Under the pieces are notes generated by a model. It was not told the origin of the DNA. It did no database searches and saw only the letters and a program-made list of their open reading frames with translations. A program made the position numbers and the translations under genes. From Streptomyces mayonensis (GTDB lineage Bacteria > Actinomycetota > Actinomycetes > Streptomycetales > Streptomycetaceae), in the NCBI RefSeq assembly GCF_018982965.1, contig NZ_JACBYP010000090.1, forward strand, positions 1 to 33,232: a stretch of DNA of 33,232 nucleotides, read 5' to 3'. Numbering within the stretch: the first letter of the stretch is position 1; the number at the start of each line of letters is the position of its first letter. Below, in pieces: positions 13,755-23,060 of the stretch.

Positions 13755-14474
13755 TGCTACCCTCCCCCGTCACCCTGCCGCCTGCCGGTCGGGCATGGCG
13801 TTCGTGCGGCTCGTGTGCTGTGCGTGAGGGCTCTGTCGCATGGTGTGAAAGGCCCTAGAGGTGAGTATGTTCACGACTGAACCACTGTCACCATGAGTTT
13901 CCGGCCAGTCTCCTGGCATATTCAGGGTGCTTGATGGCCGAAAAACCGTCGCCCGCGTCCCGCGCCGCCGCTGTCCGGGACACCAAGCACCGTCGGCCTC
14001 CCTTCGCCACGGGGCGACGGGCCGCCGCGGCCCGGGGACGATCGACGGCGCGGAGGGGCGCGGGCACGGTGGCGACCGCCCGGTCACCGGGACCGGGAAC
14101 CGGCCCCGACCAGCGCACACCGCCACCGCGGTGACCGATCGCCCGGTCCGCACGCACCCGTCAGACGGCGATGCCGTCGCGCGCCGCTGCGCGGCCTCGA
14201 ACGCCGGCCCGGACGCGGGGACCGAGGCGGGCGGCGCGGCCTGGACCAATGGCGGCGGAACACCGAACCGGCCCCTGTGCCCGCCGTCGGCGGCCACGAG
14301 CAGATGCACGCTCAACGGCGCGGACGACCGTACAACGGCGCGGAACACCGCATTCGGCAGGCGTGCGGCCTCCCGGACCGGGCCCCCGGGAAGGTGGGCG
14401 CCCGCACGAGTGCGCCCCGGTCCCCGGGGCGCGCGTCGCCGCCTCAGGGACCGGGGCGCAGGGCCCAGGGGCTC
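13755..14474. other. Gene-poor 720-bp stretch
   Basis: No convincing gene is seen. The 13800-13930 part is noticeably less G/C-rich than its surroundings. It holds the inverted repeat GTTCA-N4-TGAAC (13869-13882) and a promoter-like sequence for the minus-strand gene. The 13940-14470 part is very G/C-rich, and its open frames on both strands have Arg/Pro/Ala-rich, family-less translations. A 66-codon basic frame at 13934-14134 is possible but unsupported. Confidence 0.6.
13864..13891 (-). promoter_or_regulatory. Possible vegetative-type promoter of the 13754 gene
   Basis: On the minus strand GTGACA (13891-13886) and CATACT (13869-13864) are 16 nt apart, close to the TTGACA/TAnnnT pattern read by HrdB. 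The palindrome GTTCA-N4-TGAAC (13869-13882) overlaps the spacer and the -10, so a repressor could block it. The leader would be about 100 nt. Confidence 0.35.
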
Positions 14475-15470
<996 letters not shown>

Positions 15471-15599
15471 CGCGACTCCAGAGGGGTTGGCCCGGTGGTA
15501 CGGAGGGCTCGGGTGCGGCCGTCCCCCACTCTGGCGCGGCCTGCGGACAGTGGTCCAACAGAAGAATCCGATGGGATTGCGCGGTTACGCTTCTCAATC

Positions 15600-16484
15600 A
15601 TGGAACTGCGTCATCTCCAGCACTTCGTGGCGGTCGCCGAGGACCAGCACTTCACCCGCGCGGCGGAACGGCTGCTGGTGTCCCAGTCGGGCCTGTCGGC
15701 GTCGATCCGGGCGCTGGAGCGGGAGTTGCGGGCGCCGTTGTTCGTGCGGACGACCCGCCGGGTGACCCTGACGGAGGCCGGGCGGGCGCTGCTGGGCGAG
15801 GCGCAGCGGATCCTGGCCCAGGTGCGGTCGGCGCACGAGGCGGTCGCCGCGGTGCAGGGGGTGTTGCGCGGGACGCTGTCGCTGGGTGCCGAGCAGTGCA
15901 TCGCCGGGGTGCCGGTGGCCCGGCTCCTTGCCGGGTTCCGGCGGCAGCACCCCGACGTGGAGATCCGGCTGCGGCAGGCGGGTTCCGGGGAGCTTGCGGA
16001 AGAGGTCGCGGAGGGCAGGCTCGACCTGGCCTTCGCCTACCGCACCCAGGCGGACACGGAGCAGTTGCGCTCGGTCTCGCTGGCCGGGGAGCCGATGACG
16101 GTGCTGTGCCATCCCGGGCACCGCCTGGCGGCGGACGGCGCGGTGCTCACTCCGCACGATCTGGCCGACGAGATCTTCGTCGACTTCCACCCGGACTGGG
16201 GCCCGCGGCGCGTCACCGACGCCGTCTTCGCCGCGGCGGGGGTGCGGCGGACGGTCCCGCTGGAGGTGAACGACGTGCACGGCCTGCTCGACCTGATCGA
16301 CGAGAACCTCGGCATCGCCGTCGTGCCGCGGCACTTCCGGCACAAGCGGGCCGCCCTGACCTCGCTGCCGCTGAAGGACGCGGGTGCGACGGAGTACGAG
16401 ACCATCGCGCTGCTGCCGCCCGTGCAGGCGACCAGCCCGGCGGCGCGGGCACTGATGGGGCTGCTGGCCACGGCGGGTGCCTGA
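15600..16484 (+). CDS. LysR-family transcriptional regulator
   Basis: The 294-residue product has the LysR helix-turn-helix at residues 1-60 (MELRHLQHFVAVAEDQHFTRAAERL, then SQSGLSASIRALERELRAPLFVRTTRRVTLT). An effector-binding periplasmic-protein-like fold follows from about 90 on. Such regulators usually act as tetramers that bind the promoter they share with a divergent target. Here that target would be the aldo/keto reductase starting at 15470. The inducing molecule is unknown. No Shine-Dalgarno precedes the ATG, so a leaderless transcript is plausible. Confidence 0.9.
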   Translation: MELRHLQHFVAVAEDQHFTRAAERLLVSQSGLSASIRALERELRAPLFVRTTRRVTLTEAGRALLGEAQRILAQVRSAHEAVAAVQGVLRGTLSLGAEQCIAGVPVARLLAGFRRQHPDVEIRLRQAGSGELAEEVAEGRLDLAFAYRTQADTEQLRSVSLAGEPMTVLCHPGHRLAADGAVLTPHDLADEIFVDFHPDWGPRRVTDAVFAAAGVRRTVPLEVNDVHGLLDLIDENLGIAVVPRHFRHKRAALTSLPLKDAGATEYETIALLPPVQATSPAARALMGLLATAGA

Positions 16485-16536
16485 ACGGGCGCCTGAACGG
16501 GGAGCGCGCGCGGCCCGACTGCGCGATGGTGGACGT

Positions 16537-17052
16537 ATGCATGCGAAGGACATCCTCATCGAGGGCTACGGCCGCATCCAGGAAGAAGTCCACGCCGCCG
16601 TCGGGGGTCTCGGCCCCGACGGCCTGAACGCCCGGCCCGCCGCCGGCGCCAATTCCGTCGCCTGGCTGGTCTGGCACCTCACCCGGGTCCAGGACGACCA
16701 CGTCGCCGACGCCTTCGGTCTCGACCAGCTGTGGCTGTCCGGGGGCTGGGAGGAACGCTTCGGCCTCGGTCTGCCCCGCCACGACACCGGGTACGGCCAC
16801 GACTCGGCGCGGGTCGCGAAGGTACGGGTCGACTCGGCCGGCCTGCTGACCGGCTACTACGACGCCGTGCACGAGCAGACGCTCGGCGCGCTGCGCTCCC
16901 TGGCCGCCAAGGACCTGGAACGGATCGTGGACGAGAACTGGGAGCCGCCGGTCACCCTCGGCGCCCGCCTGGTCAGCGTCCTGTCCGACGACCTCCAGCA
17001 CGTCGGACAGGCCGCATACGCCCGCGGGCTCCTTCAGAGCACGGACGCGTAG
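16537..17052 (+). CDS. DinB/DUF664-family protein
   Basis: The 171-residue protein looks like a DinB-type four-helix bundle. Helices carry WLVWHLTRVQDDHVAD (about 48-63) and DDLQHVGQAAYARGLL near the C-terminus. Histidines sit where the family binds metal. DinB-fold enzymes include mycothiol- or bacillithiol-dependent transferases; for this small single-domain member the reaction is not known. I start it at ATG 16537 (MHAKDIL), preceded by a weak GGTGG. Its last 19 bases overlap the end of the convergent adenosine deaminase gene. Confidence 0.75.
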   Translation: MHAKDILIEGYGRIQEEVHAAVGGLGPDGLNARPAAGANSVAWLVWHLTRVQDDHVADAFGLDQLWLSGGWEERFGLGLPRHDTGYGHDSARVAKVRVDSAGLLTGYYDAVHEQTLGALRSLAAKDLERIVDENWEPPVTLGARLVSVLSDDLQHVGQAAYARGLLQSTDA

Positions 17053-18113
17053 CCCGGCAGGACGACGTCCCGGATCAGGGCGTTGCGCTCGTCGAACGGC
17101 GCGAAGGCGCTCTTGAGGGCGTTCACCGTGACCGTGCGCAGGTCCTCGACGCTCCAGCCCGCCCGCTCGACCAGCAGGGACATCTCCCGCGTCATCGTGG
17201 TGCCGGAGACGAGGCGGTTGTCGGTGTTCAGGGTGACCCGGAAGCCGAGGTCCTTCAGCGCGGTGATCGGGTGCTCGGCGATCGAGGTCGCCGCTCCGGT
17301 CTGGAGGTTGGAGGTCGGGCACATCTCCAGGGCGATCCGCCGGTCGCGCACCCAGGCGGCGAGGCGGCCGAGCTTGCCCGCGGCGAGGTCGGGGATGTCG
17401 TCGGTGAGGCGTACGCCGTGGCCGATGCGCTGGGCGCCGCACACCTGGAGGGCCTGGTGGATGCTGGGCAGCCCGTGCGCCTCGCCGGCGTGGATGGTGA
17501 ACGGCACGTTCGCGCGGCGCAGGTGTTCGAAGGCGTCGAGGTGGTCGGCGGGCGGGAAGCCGTCCTCGGCGCCGGCGATGTCGAAGCCGACGACGCCGGC
17601 GTCCCGGAAGGCGACCGCGAGGTCCGCGGTCTCGCGGGTGCGGTCGAACATCCGCATCCCGCACAGCAGGGTGCCGACCCGGACCGGGGTGCCCGCCGCG
17701 GCCGCCTTGGCCATGCCGGCCGCCAGCCCTTCCTGGACGGTCTCGACGACCTCGGCGAGGGCGAGTTCCCCGCGGGTCATCAGCTCGGGGGCGTAGCGCA
17801 CCTCGCCGTAGACGACGCCGTCGGCGGCGAGGTCGAGGACGTACTCCTCGGCGGTGCGCAGCAGGCCCTCGCGGGTCTGCATGACGGCGAGGGTGTGCTC
17901 GAAGGTGGCGATGTAGCGCACCAGGTCGCCGGAGTTGGCGGCCTCGTAGTACCAGGCGGCCAGTTCGCCGGGGTCGGTGGTCGGCAGGGAGTGGCCGGCG
18001 TTCCGCGCCAGCTCCACGACGGTCGCGGGGCGCAGTCCTCCGTCGAGGTGGTCGTGGAGGACCGCCTTGGGGAGGCGGCGGAGAGTGTCGGCGTCTATGC
18101 GCGTAGATGTCAT
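17034..18113 (-). CDS. add: Adenosine deaminase
   Basis: The 359-residue TIM-barrel hydrolase converts adenosine or deoxyadenosine to inosine and ammonia for purine salvage. The zinc-binding HxH is LHDHLDGG (His20, His22). HAGEAHG supplies the metal-binding His208 and the catalytic Glu211, RIGHGVRL gives His232, and TLNTDNR provides the metal Asp298. The barrel pieces VVYGEVRYAPEL and LEMCPTSN are also typical. Streptomyces genomes usually have more than one such gene, so the symbol denotes the activity rather than a proven orthologue. A long frame on the opposite strand here is a shadow. Confidence 0.93.
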   Translation of the reverse strand: MTSTRIDADTLRRLPKAVLHDHLDGGLRPATVVELARNAGHSLPTTDPGELAAWYYEAANSGDLVRYIATFEHTLAVMQTREGLLRTAEEYVLDLAADGVVYGEVRYAPELMTRGELALAEVVETVQEGLAAGMAKAAAAGTPVRVGTLLCGMRMFDRTRETADLAVAFRDAGVVGFDIAGAEDGFPPADHLDAFEHLRRANVPFTIHAGEAHGLPSIHQALQVCGAQRIGHGVRLTDDIPDLAAGKLGRLAAWVRDRRIALEMCPTSNLQTGAATSIAEHPITALKDLGFRVTLNTDNRLVSGTTMTREMSLLVERAGWSVEDLRTVTVNALKSAFAPFDERNALIRDVVLPGYASVL

Positions 18114-18197
18114 GTGCGGTGATTCCTCGGCGGATGGCTGCGCTTGCGCGCGGGGTGATGGATACGCGGGTGCGGGGGTGCTACTGCGCGGGGCGGA

Positions 18198-18593
18198 TCA
18201 GGGAGTGGCGGGCTGGAGCAGGTCCCAGCGGTTGCCGTACAGATCCCGGAAGACCGCGACCGAGCCGTACGGCTCGTACCTCGGCTCCTCGAGGAAGGTC
18301 ACGCCCGCGGCGGTCATGCGGGCGTGGTCCCGGGCGAAGTCGTCGGTGTACAGGAAGAAGCCGACGCGCCCACCCGTCTGGTCGCCGATCCGGGAACGCT
18401 GGGCCTCTCCCCTGGCGCGGGCCAGCAGCAGACCGGTACCCCCGGCGCCGGGGCCGGGTTCGACGACGACCCAGCGGGAGCCGTCCGGCCGGGGCGTGTC
18501 CTCGGCGAGGCGGAAACCGAGGGCCTCGGTGTAGAAGCGGATCGCCTCGTCGTAGTCGTCGACGACGAGGGCGACCAGGGCGATGCGTGTCAT
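18198..18593 (-). CDS. VOC-superfamily glyoxalase-like protein
   Basis: The 131-residue product has two beta-alpha-beta-beta-beta units of the vicinal-oxygen-chelate fold. The first is MTRIALVALVVDDYDEAIRFYTEALGFRLAED; the second contains GFFLYTDDFARDHARMTAAGVTFLEEPRYEPYGSVAVFRDLYGNRWDLLQ. Proteins of this type include glyoxalases, extradiol dioxygenases and antibiotic-binding proteins. This one is a generic single-domain member with no assigned substrate. The ATG at 18593 has GGAAGG upstream. The gene is downstream of the chitinase terminator region and upstream of adenosine deaminase, on the same strand as both. Confidence 0.87.
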   Translation of the reverse strand: MTRIALVALVVDDYDEAIRFYTEALGFRLAEDTPRPDGSRWVVVEPGPGAGGTGLLLARARGEAQRSRIGDQTGGRVGFFLYTDDFARDHARMTAAGVTFLEEPRYEPYGSVAVFRDLYGNRWDLLQPATP

Positions 18594-18698
18594 CGGCACC
18601 TTCCGGGACGGGTGATTGACCGGAGAGGTTATACGTAAAACTGACCGGGCGCCAAGTCCCGCCCTCGATTCCCCGCCGGGGGCGGACGGGCCCAACGG

Positions 18699-18737
18699 GC
18701 GAGAGGGCCGCCCCGTCGGAACGGAGGGCCCTCTCGC
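18699..18737 (-). terminator. Terminator of the chitinase gene
   Basis: GCGAGAGGGCC (18699-18709) pairs perfectly with GGCCCTCTCGC (18727-18737) across a 17-nt loop. It lies 17 bases beyond the end of the chitinase gene on its strand and before the VOC gene. Confidence 0.75.
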
Positions 18738-18753
18738 TTCGGAAGCGGACGGG

Positions 18754-19644
18754 TCAGCAGTACAGGTTGCCGCCCGGGGAGACGCCGAGGATCTGACTGA
18801 ACTGCTGGTACTTGGTGACGCGGCTCTGGACCTGGGCGGGGTTCCTGCCGTCGCACTCCACGGCGCCGTTGATGGAACGGATGGTCTGGCCGAAACCGGC
18901 GCCGTTGACCATGGCGTTGTGCCCGGTCATGCTGCCGGGACCGGACTGGGTGTTCCAGTACCACAGGGCCGTCTTCCAGGCGACGGCCGAGTCGTTCTGC
19001 ACCAGCCAGGGGTTGTTCAGCAGGTTGATGCCGAGCGCGTCACCCGCGGCCTTGTAGTTGTAGTTCCAGCTGAGCTGCATCGGTCCGCGCCCGTAGTAGG
19101 CGTCGTTCCCGGCCGGGCAGCCGTAGGGCTGCGTTCCGTCGCAGTAGTGGGGGTAGTTGGCGGTGTTCTGCTCGACGATGTGCACGAGCCCGCCGGTCTC
19201 GTGGCTGACGTTGGCGAGGAAGGCCGCGGCCTCCTGCTTCTTGGTGGTGTCGCTTCCGGTGTTGGCGAAGCCGGGATAGGCGCTGAGCGCGGCGGTCAGA
19301 CCGCTGTAGGTGTAGAAGGAGTTGCGGCCCGGGAACATCTGGTTGAACTGGGCCTCACTGACGACGAACTGGCCGACCGGCGTGCCGGAGCCGCCGTCGC
19401 AGGGGTACGGGTCCCAGTACCAGGTGCTGATGAGCGGGTCGTAGCCGGGGTTGGCGTGCTCGGCGATGTAGGCCTTGCCGTCGGTGTAGCGGACGATGTC
19501 GCCGGTGTTGTAGTTCGCACCGGCCGACCAGGCCGGGTAACTCGAACACGCGGCGGCCGACGCTTCGCCCGCCGGCATGAACAGGGGCACGGCTCCCGCG
19601 AGTGCGAGTGCGGTCACCAGAGCGGATGTGCGGCGCCTCGACAC
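18754..19644 (-). CDS. chiF: Secreted family 19 chitinase with chitin-binding domain
   Basis: This 296-residue protein has a signal peptide (about 1-30, ending AGEASAA) and a CBM5/12-type chitin-binding domain (about 33-82; CSSYPAWSAGANYNTGDIVRYTDGKAYIAEH). A short GGSG linker leads to a GH19 catalytic domain (about 92-296). The catalytic pair is Glu149 in HETGG and Glu158 in HIVEQN, nine residues apart as in Streptomyces ChiC. It should cut chitin in the medium with inversion. The gene name is my recollection of the S. coelicolor GH19 chitinase at this locus. Expression is expected to follow DasR and chitin via the repeats at 19783-19817. A GTG start has AAGGAG nine bases upstream. Confidence 0.88.
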   Translation of the reverse strand: MSRRRTSALVTALALAGAVPLFMPAGEASAAACSSYPAWSAGANYNTGDIVRYTDGKAYIAEHANPGYDPLISTWYWDPYPCDGGSGTPVGQFVVSEAQFNQMFPGRNSFYTYSGLTAALSAYPGFANTGSDTTKKQEAAAFLANVSHETGGLVHIVEQNTANYPHYCDGTQPYGCPAGNDAYYGRGPMQLSWNYNYKAAGDALGINLLNNPWLVQNDSAVAWKTALWYWNTQSGPGSMTGHNAMVNGAGFGQTIRSINGAVECDGRNPAQVQSRVTKYQQFSQILGVSPGGNLYC

Positions 19645-19772
19645 AGGTCTGTCTCCTTCGGCGGAGCACGGCCGCTCCCGGACAGGGACAGATCGGAGCT
19701 GAGCCCTGCGCGCACGTGCCGGTGGGACCGGCCACGGCGTGGGGGCGGCCGTGGAGGGGGGTGTGGCTGCAC

Positions 19773-19817
19773 ACTCAACCGCGTTGGTCTGTACCAGTCA
19801 AGGGTGTAGACCAGTCA
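19773..19817 (-). promoter_or_regulatory. Chitinase promoter with two tandem chi/dre-like repeats
   Basis: On the plus strand TTGGTCTGTACCAGTCA (19784-19800) and AGGGTGTAGACCAGTCA (19801-19817) are 17-nt direct repeats. Each resembles the Streptomyces chitinase repeat and the DasR site (ACTGGTCTAGACCACT type), with several mismatches. Their junction holds TTGACT on the minus strand (19801-19796), with TTGAGT 17 nt further on. The repeats would thus cover the -35. Confidence 0.6.
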
Positions 19818-20070
19818 GTATGGAAAGGATCTTCACCGCTGCGGCACGAACCCGCCACACGTCGCAGCCCCGTCCCCGGGGTGCCGCGCCACCACTCCCA
19901 TCCCGGATGCAGTGCCGCGGCACCACTCCTCACCCCCGGTGCGGTGCCGCGTCACCACTCCACCCCCGGTACAGTGCCGATGTCCCGGCCCTCCGGTGCG
20001 GTGCCGGCGTCCCGGCCCTCGGTGCCGTACCGGCTCGTCGCCCTCCGGCAGCCGTCGGGACAATCGCCTC
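19818..20070. other. Gap between chitinase promoter and acyl-CoA dehydrogenase, with imperfect repeats
   Basis: After the chitinase promoter this gap holds repeats of about 26-34 bp from 19879 to about 20035. Their core is GGTGCGGTGCCG or GGTACAGTGCCG, followed by GTCACCACTCC in the left units or GTCCCGGCCCTC in the right ones. I see no gene in it. The repeats end about 40 bases before the dehydrogenase ATG at 20071. Confidence 0.6.
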
Positions 20071-21126
20071 ATGACCACCACACCCCACCCGCTCGTCGCC
20101 GAGGCACGCCGCCTCGCGGACGACCTCCTCGCCCCCTCCGCCCAGCGTGTCGACCAGGACGTCGTGCCCGCGAGCCACCTGGAGGCGGTCCGGCGGTCCG
20201 GGCTGCTCGGAGTCGGCGCACCCGTGGAGTACGGCGGGGCCGGCGCCCCGGACGCGGTCGCCCGCGAGGTGGCGGAAATCCTCGCCGGCGCCTGTCTGTC
20301 CACGTGGTTCGTGCAGACCCAGCACCACACGCCGGTACGGCTGCTCAGCCGGGCTGCTCCCGAACTTCCCGCCCGTGAACGCCTGTTGCGCCCCCTGTCC
20401 GACGGCGAACTCCTGGCCGGCATCGCCTACGCGCACGTGCGCTCCCACCCCCGGGTGCCGGTGCGCGCCACCGCCGAGCGGGGAGGTGTCCGCTTCGACG
20501 GGACCGTGCCCTGGTACACGGGATGGGGCCTGAACGACCTGATGCTGCTCGCGGGTGTGACCGGGGCCGACGAGGTGGTGTTCGCCTTCGCCGACGCCCG
20601 CGAGCAGCCGGGGCTGCATCCCTCCGCGCCGATGCGGCTTGCGGCGCTGACCGCCGCCCGGACCGTGTCCCTGGCGCTGGACGGCCTGTGGGTGCCGGAG
20701 GAGTCGGTGGTGCTGCGCACCCCGCGGGAGGAGTTCGCCCGCGTCGACGTGCCCCGCAGCACCAACACCTCCCCGGCCGTGTTCGGAGTCGCCCGCGCCG
20801 CACTGGACCTGCTCGCCGCGGCGCCCGACGGGCCCGGTGCGGCCGGCGCGCTGCGCGCCCGGCTCGACGAGGTCAGGGAGCAGGCGTACGCCCTCGCCGA
20901 CCATCCCGTCCCCAGCGAGCGCGTCGCCGAACGGCTGGCGCTGCGGACCCGCGCGTACGACCTGCTGCGGGCCGCCACGACGGCGGCGGTGGTGTCCGGC
21001 GGCGGTCGCGCCACGAGCCTGGACCACCCGGCCCAACGTCTCGCGCGGGAGGCGATGTTCCTGCTGGTCCAGGGTCAGACCGCGCCGGTGCGCGAGGCGC
21101 ACCTGGAGGCGCTGGCGACGCTGTGA
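20071..21126 (+). CDS. Acyl-CoA dehydrogenase-like protein
   Basis: The 351-residue product follows the acyl-CoA dehydrogenase fold, though it is shorter than usual (about 380-400). The N-terminal helical domain has DVVPASHLEAVRRSGLLGVGAPVEYGGAGA. The middle beta domain has RFDGTVPWYTGWGLNDLMLLAG, and a C-terminal helical bundle ends LAREAMFLLVQGQTAPVREAHLEAL. Classical catalytic-base and flavin signatures are weak. It may instead belong to the flavin-dependent hydroxylase or nitroalkane-oxidase-like branch of the fold, or be a divergent member of unknown substrate. The ATG at 20071 follows a repeat-rich gap. Confidence 0.75.
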   Translation: MTTTPHPLVAEARRLADDLLAPSAQRVDQDVVPASHLEAVRRSGLLGVGAPVEYGGAGAPDAVAREVAEILAGACLSTWFVQTQHHTPVRLLSRAAPELPARERLLRPLSDGELLAGIAYAHVRSHPRVPVRATAERGGVRFDGTVPWYTGWGLNDLMLLAGVTGADEVVFAFADAREQPGLHPSAPMRLAALTAARTVSLALDGLWVPEESVVLRTPREEFARVDVPRSTNTSPAVFGVARAALDLLAAAPDGPGAAGALRARLDEVREQAYALADHPVPSERVAERLALRTRAYDLLRAATTAAVVSGGGRATSLDHPAQRLAREAMFLLVQGQTAPVREAHLEALATL

Positions 21127-21277
21127 CCCATCGCCCGGGAGAGGGCCGGGCCGGAGTCTGCGATCGCGCCCTCCACGACTACACATAAGGGAAAAATAAG
21201 AGCACAATGGAACTCATGCGGCGTTACCGCACACCGCGCCGGAAGCGGTGGGCCCTGTAAGCCAAAGGAGACGACTC

Positions 21278-21718
21278 ATGGCCAACGTCTCGCACCCCCG
21301 AGGTGACATCACCAGCCACCCCGACGCCCCGGAAATGCAGGCACGCTATGCCCGCATGCTCGGTGGTCGGGACGTGGCACTCGTGGACGGGCCGGTGTTC
21401 CTGCTCGGCCTCTACTGTGCCGTGTCCCCGTGGATACTCCACTTCACCACCAGCCAGCCCTCACTCGTGGCCCACAATCTGATCGTGGGCATCGCCATCG
21501 GTCTGCTGGCCCTCGGTTTCACCCGCGCCCCGGAACGCATGTACGGCCTCAGCTGGGCCATGTGCGCGATCGGCGTCTGGATGATCATTTCGCCGTGGAT
21601 CGTCGGGTCGAGTCCGGACGCCGGCGTCATCTGGAACAACATCGTCATCGGCGCCCTCGCCTTGATCCTGGGCATGGTCTGCGCCGGTACGGCGGCGCGG
21701 AGCGCCCCACGGCACTAG
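21278..21718 (+). CDS. SPW-repeat membrane protein
   Basis: The 146-residue protein has four hydrophobic segments and two SPW motifs: YCAVSPWILHF (about 48-58) and MIISPWIVGSS (about 103-113). These define the SPW-repeat family, small bacterial inner-membrane proteins of unknown role. The N-terminal 35 residues are cytoplasmic and polar. AAAGGAG is seven bases before the ATG. A hairpin at 21742-21767 follows it, and another small stress-type membrane gene is next. Confidence 0.85.
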   Translation: MANVSHPRGDITSHPDAPEMQARYARMLGGRDVALVDGPVFLLGLYCAVSPWILHFTTSQPSLVAHNLIVGIAIGLLALGFTRAPERMYGLSWAMCAIGVWMIISPWIVGSSPDAGVIWNNIVIGALALILGMVCAGTAARSAPRH

Positions 21719-21741
21719 GAACCCGGAAGAACGTGACACGG

Positions 21742-21767
21742 GCCGGTCCGCGCACCTGCGGGCCGGC
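21742..21767 (+). terminator. Hairpin after the SPW-repeat gene
   Basis: GCCGGTCCGC (21742-21751) and GCGGGCCGGC (21758-21767) pair with one mismatch over a 6-nt loop, 24 bases after the stop of the SPW-repeat gene. Confidence 0.5.
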
Positions 21768-21872
21768 TCACCGGTGCGTGCGCCCTCCGGCCGCGTCCGA
21801 ACCCACCGGACTGCACTCGCCCGCAGCGGGCACACTCCCCGGTGCGGGGGTTCTGACGCAGGAGGGGTGGAC

Positions 21873-22142
21873 ATGGAGATCGACGGCCTCATCAGTGCCA
21901 TCGTCATCGGAATCGTCATCGGCGTTCTGGGCCGCCTCGTGGTGCCGGGCCGGCAGCGCATCGGCGTGCTGTGGACCATTCTCGTCGGGATCGTGGCCGC
22001 CCTGATCGGCTCGTGGGTCGCATCGGCGTTCGGCGTGGCCGACACGGACGGCGTGGACTGGATCGAGTGGCTCATCCAGATCGGCCTGGCCGCGGTCGGC
22101 GTGGCCGCGCTGGACCGGTCCCGGTCGCGGCCGGGCCGCTGA
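21873..22142 (+). CDS. GlsB/YeaQ/YmgE-family stress membrane protein
   Basis: The 89-residue protein has three hydrophobic segments: ISAIVIGIVIGVLGRLVV, IGVLWTILVGIVAALIGSWVASAFG and WLIQIGLAAVGVAALD. Polar RQR and acidic loops lie between them, matching the GlsB/YeaQ/YmgE transglycosylase-associated family. In Gram-positive bacteria these proteins anchor Asp23/Gls24 stress proteins at the membrane; in this window no Gls24 partner is seen. GGAGGGG is four to ten bases upstream of the ATG. Confidence 0.85.
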   Translation: MEIDGLISAIVIGIVIGVLGRLVVPGRQRIGVLWTILVGIVAALIGSWVASAFGVADTDGVDWIEWLIQIGLAAVGVAALDRSRSRPGR

Positions 22143-22246
22143 GAGCTCAACGAGCGGGGCCGACCTTGAAGGATCCGGTCATGGGCCTGGAGCCTTCCGA
22201 CCGGGACATCCCCCGTCTGCCCGCCGCCGGCGCCGGCCCCTTCGGG

Positions 22247-22840
22247 TCAGCGGTCCTGGAACGTGTCCAGGGCCACGGCCTGGGCGACGGCCAGGCGGGG
22301 GTCAAGACCGGGTATGAGGATGTCGACCACGTAACGGTCCCGCAGTCCCCATTTCCTGTCCACCTTCAGCACCCGCTTGCCCCCCGTCTCGAAGTCGAAG
22401 TGGTACGGCCACAGGAACGGCATGTCCAGCGGCAGGAAGTCCCAGGCGCGGCGGAGCACGGCCACGAACCGGTTGCGCTCGCGGCCGACGGCGTCCGGGA
22501 ATCCGGGCTCGTCCAGCACCCAGGTCGAACGCACCAGTGAGGCGATCTCCCGCTCCTCGAAACCGCCGACCAGGTCGCCCTCCGCGTCCCACACGTCGTA
22601 GCCGTCACCGGCGCCGCGAAGGCAGCGCTCCTCGATGGTGAACAGCACGCGGGTCCCGGACGCACCGGCGTGGAAGGTGATCTTCTCCTTGAGCGAGAGA
22701 TACTTCACCTCGGCGCAGGCCAGCACCTCGCCCTGCGAGCCGTCCGGCATCAGCTCGCTCACCGTGTAACGGGCGGCCTTGAGCCCGTTCTCCTGCCGGA
22801 CGGTGAAGCGGCTGCCGGTCCACTGTCCCGCACTTCCCAC
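22247..22840 (-). CDS. LURP-one-related (tubby C-terminal-like) protein
   Basis: The 197-residue product reads as a LURP-one/phospholipid-scramblase-like barrel. Strands GSRFTVRQENGLKAARYTVSE, VKYLSLKEKITFHA and RVLFTIEERC (about 10-80) precede the typical WDFLPLDMPFLWPYHFDFETGGKRVLKVDRKWGLRDRYVVDI. The domain ends with a long C-terminal helix (LDPRLAVAQAVALDTFQD). Bacterial members of this fold have no firm function; some bind lipid or DNA. I start it at GTG 22840 because GGGAG is seven bases upstream. Calling it LURP-one rather than another barrel is my recognition, not a search. Confidence 0.65.
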   Translation of the reverse strand: MGSAGQWTGSRFTVRQENGLKAARYTVSELMPDGSQGEVLACAEVKYLSLKEKITFHAGASGTRVLFTIEERCLRGAGDGYDVWDAEGDLVGGFEEREIASLVRSTWVLDEPGFPDAVGRERNRFVAVLRRAWDFLPLDMPFLWPYHFDFETGGKRVLKVDRKWGLRDRYVVDILIPGLDPRLAVAQAVALDTFQDR

Positions 22841-23060
22841 TGTTCCACTCCCTGGCCGTCGTTCCTTGTGCCGCCGCGGGGTGCGTCCGGCGGAGCCATC
22901 ATCACCGGACCGCCCGCCCTGCGGCAGTCTCCATAAGTCGTCACCCGTAACGACCAAAGAAGACAGGGCCCCCAGGAAAGCCGGGGAGCCACTTTCGTCG
23001 CGCGAGACCGCACCGAAGGGAGGATGCGGGCGCCCGAGAACGGCCGTCTATCGTCTGCGC

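Noticed and set aside
13934..14134. 66-codon basic frame on the plus strand
   Set aside because: It has no clear ribosome-binding site, an Arg/Pro/Ala-rich content typical of random GC-rich frames, and no recognisable domain.
13888..14157. 89-codon frame on the minus strand
   Set aside because: It has random-looking composition and no family signature; it overlaps the plus-strand frame in the same gap.
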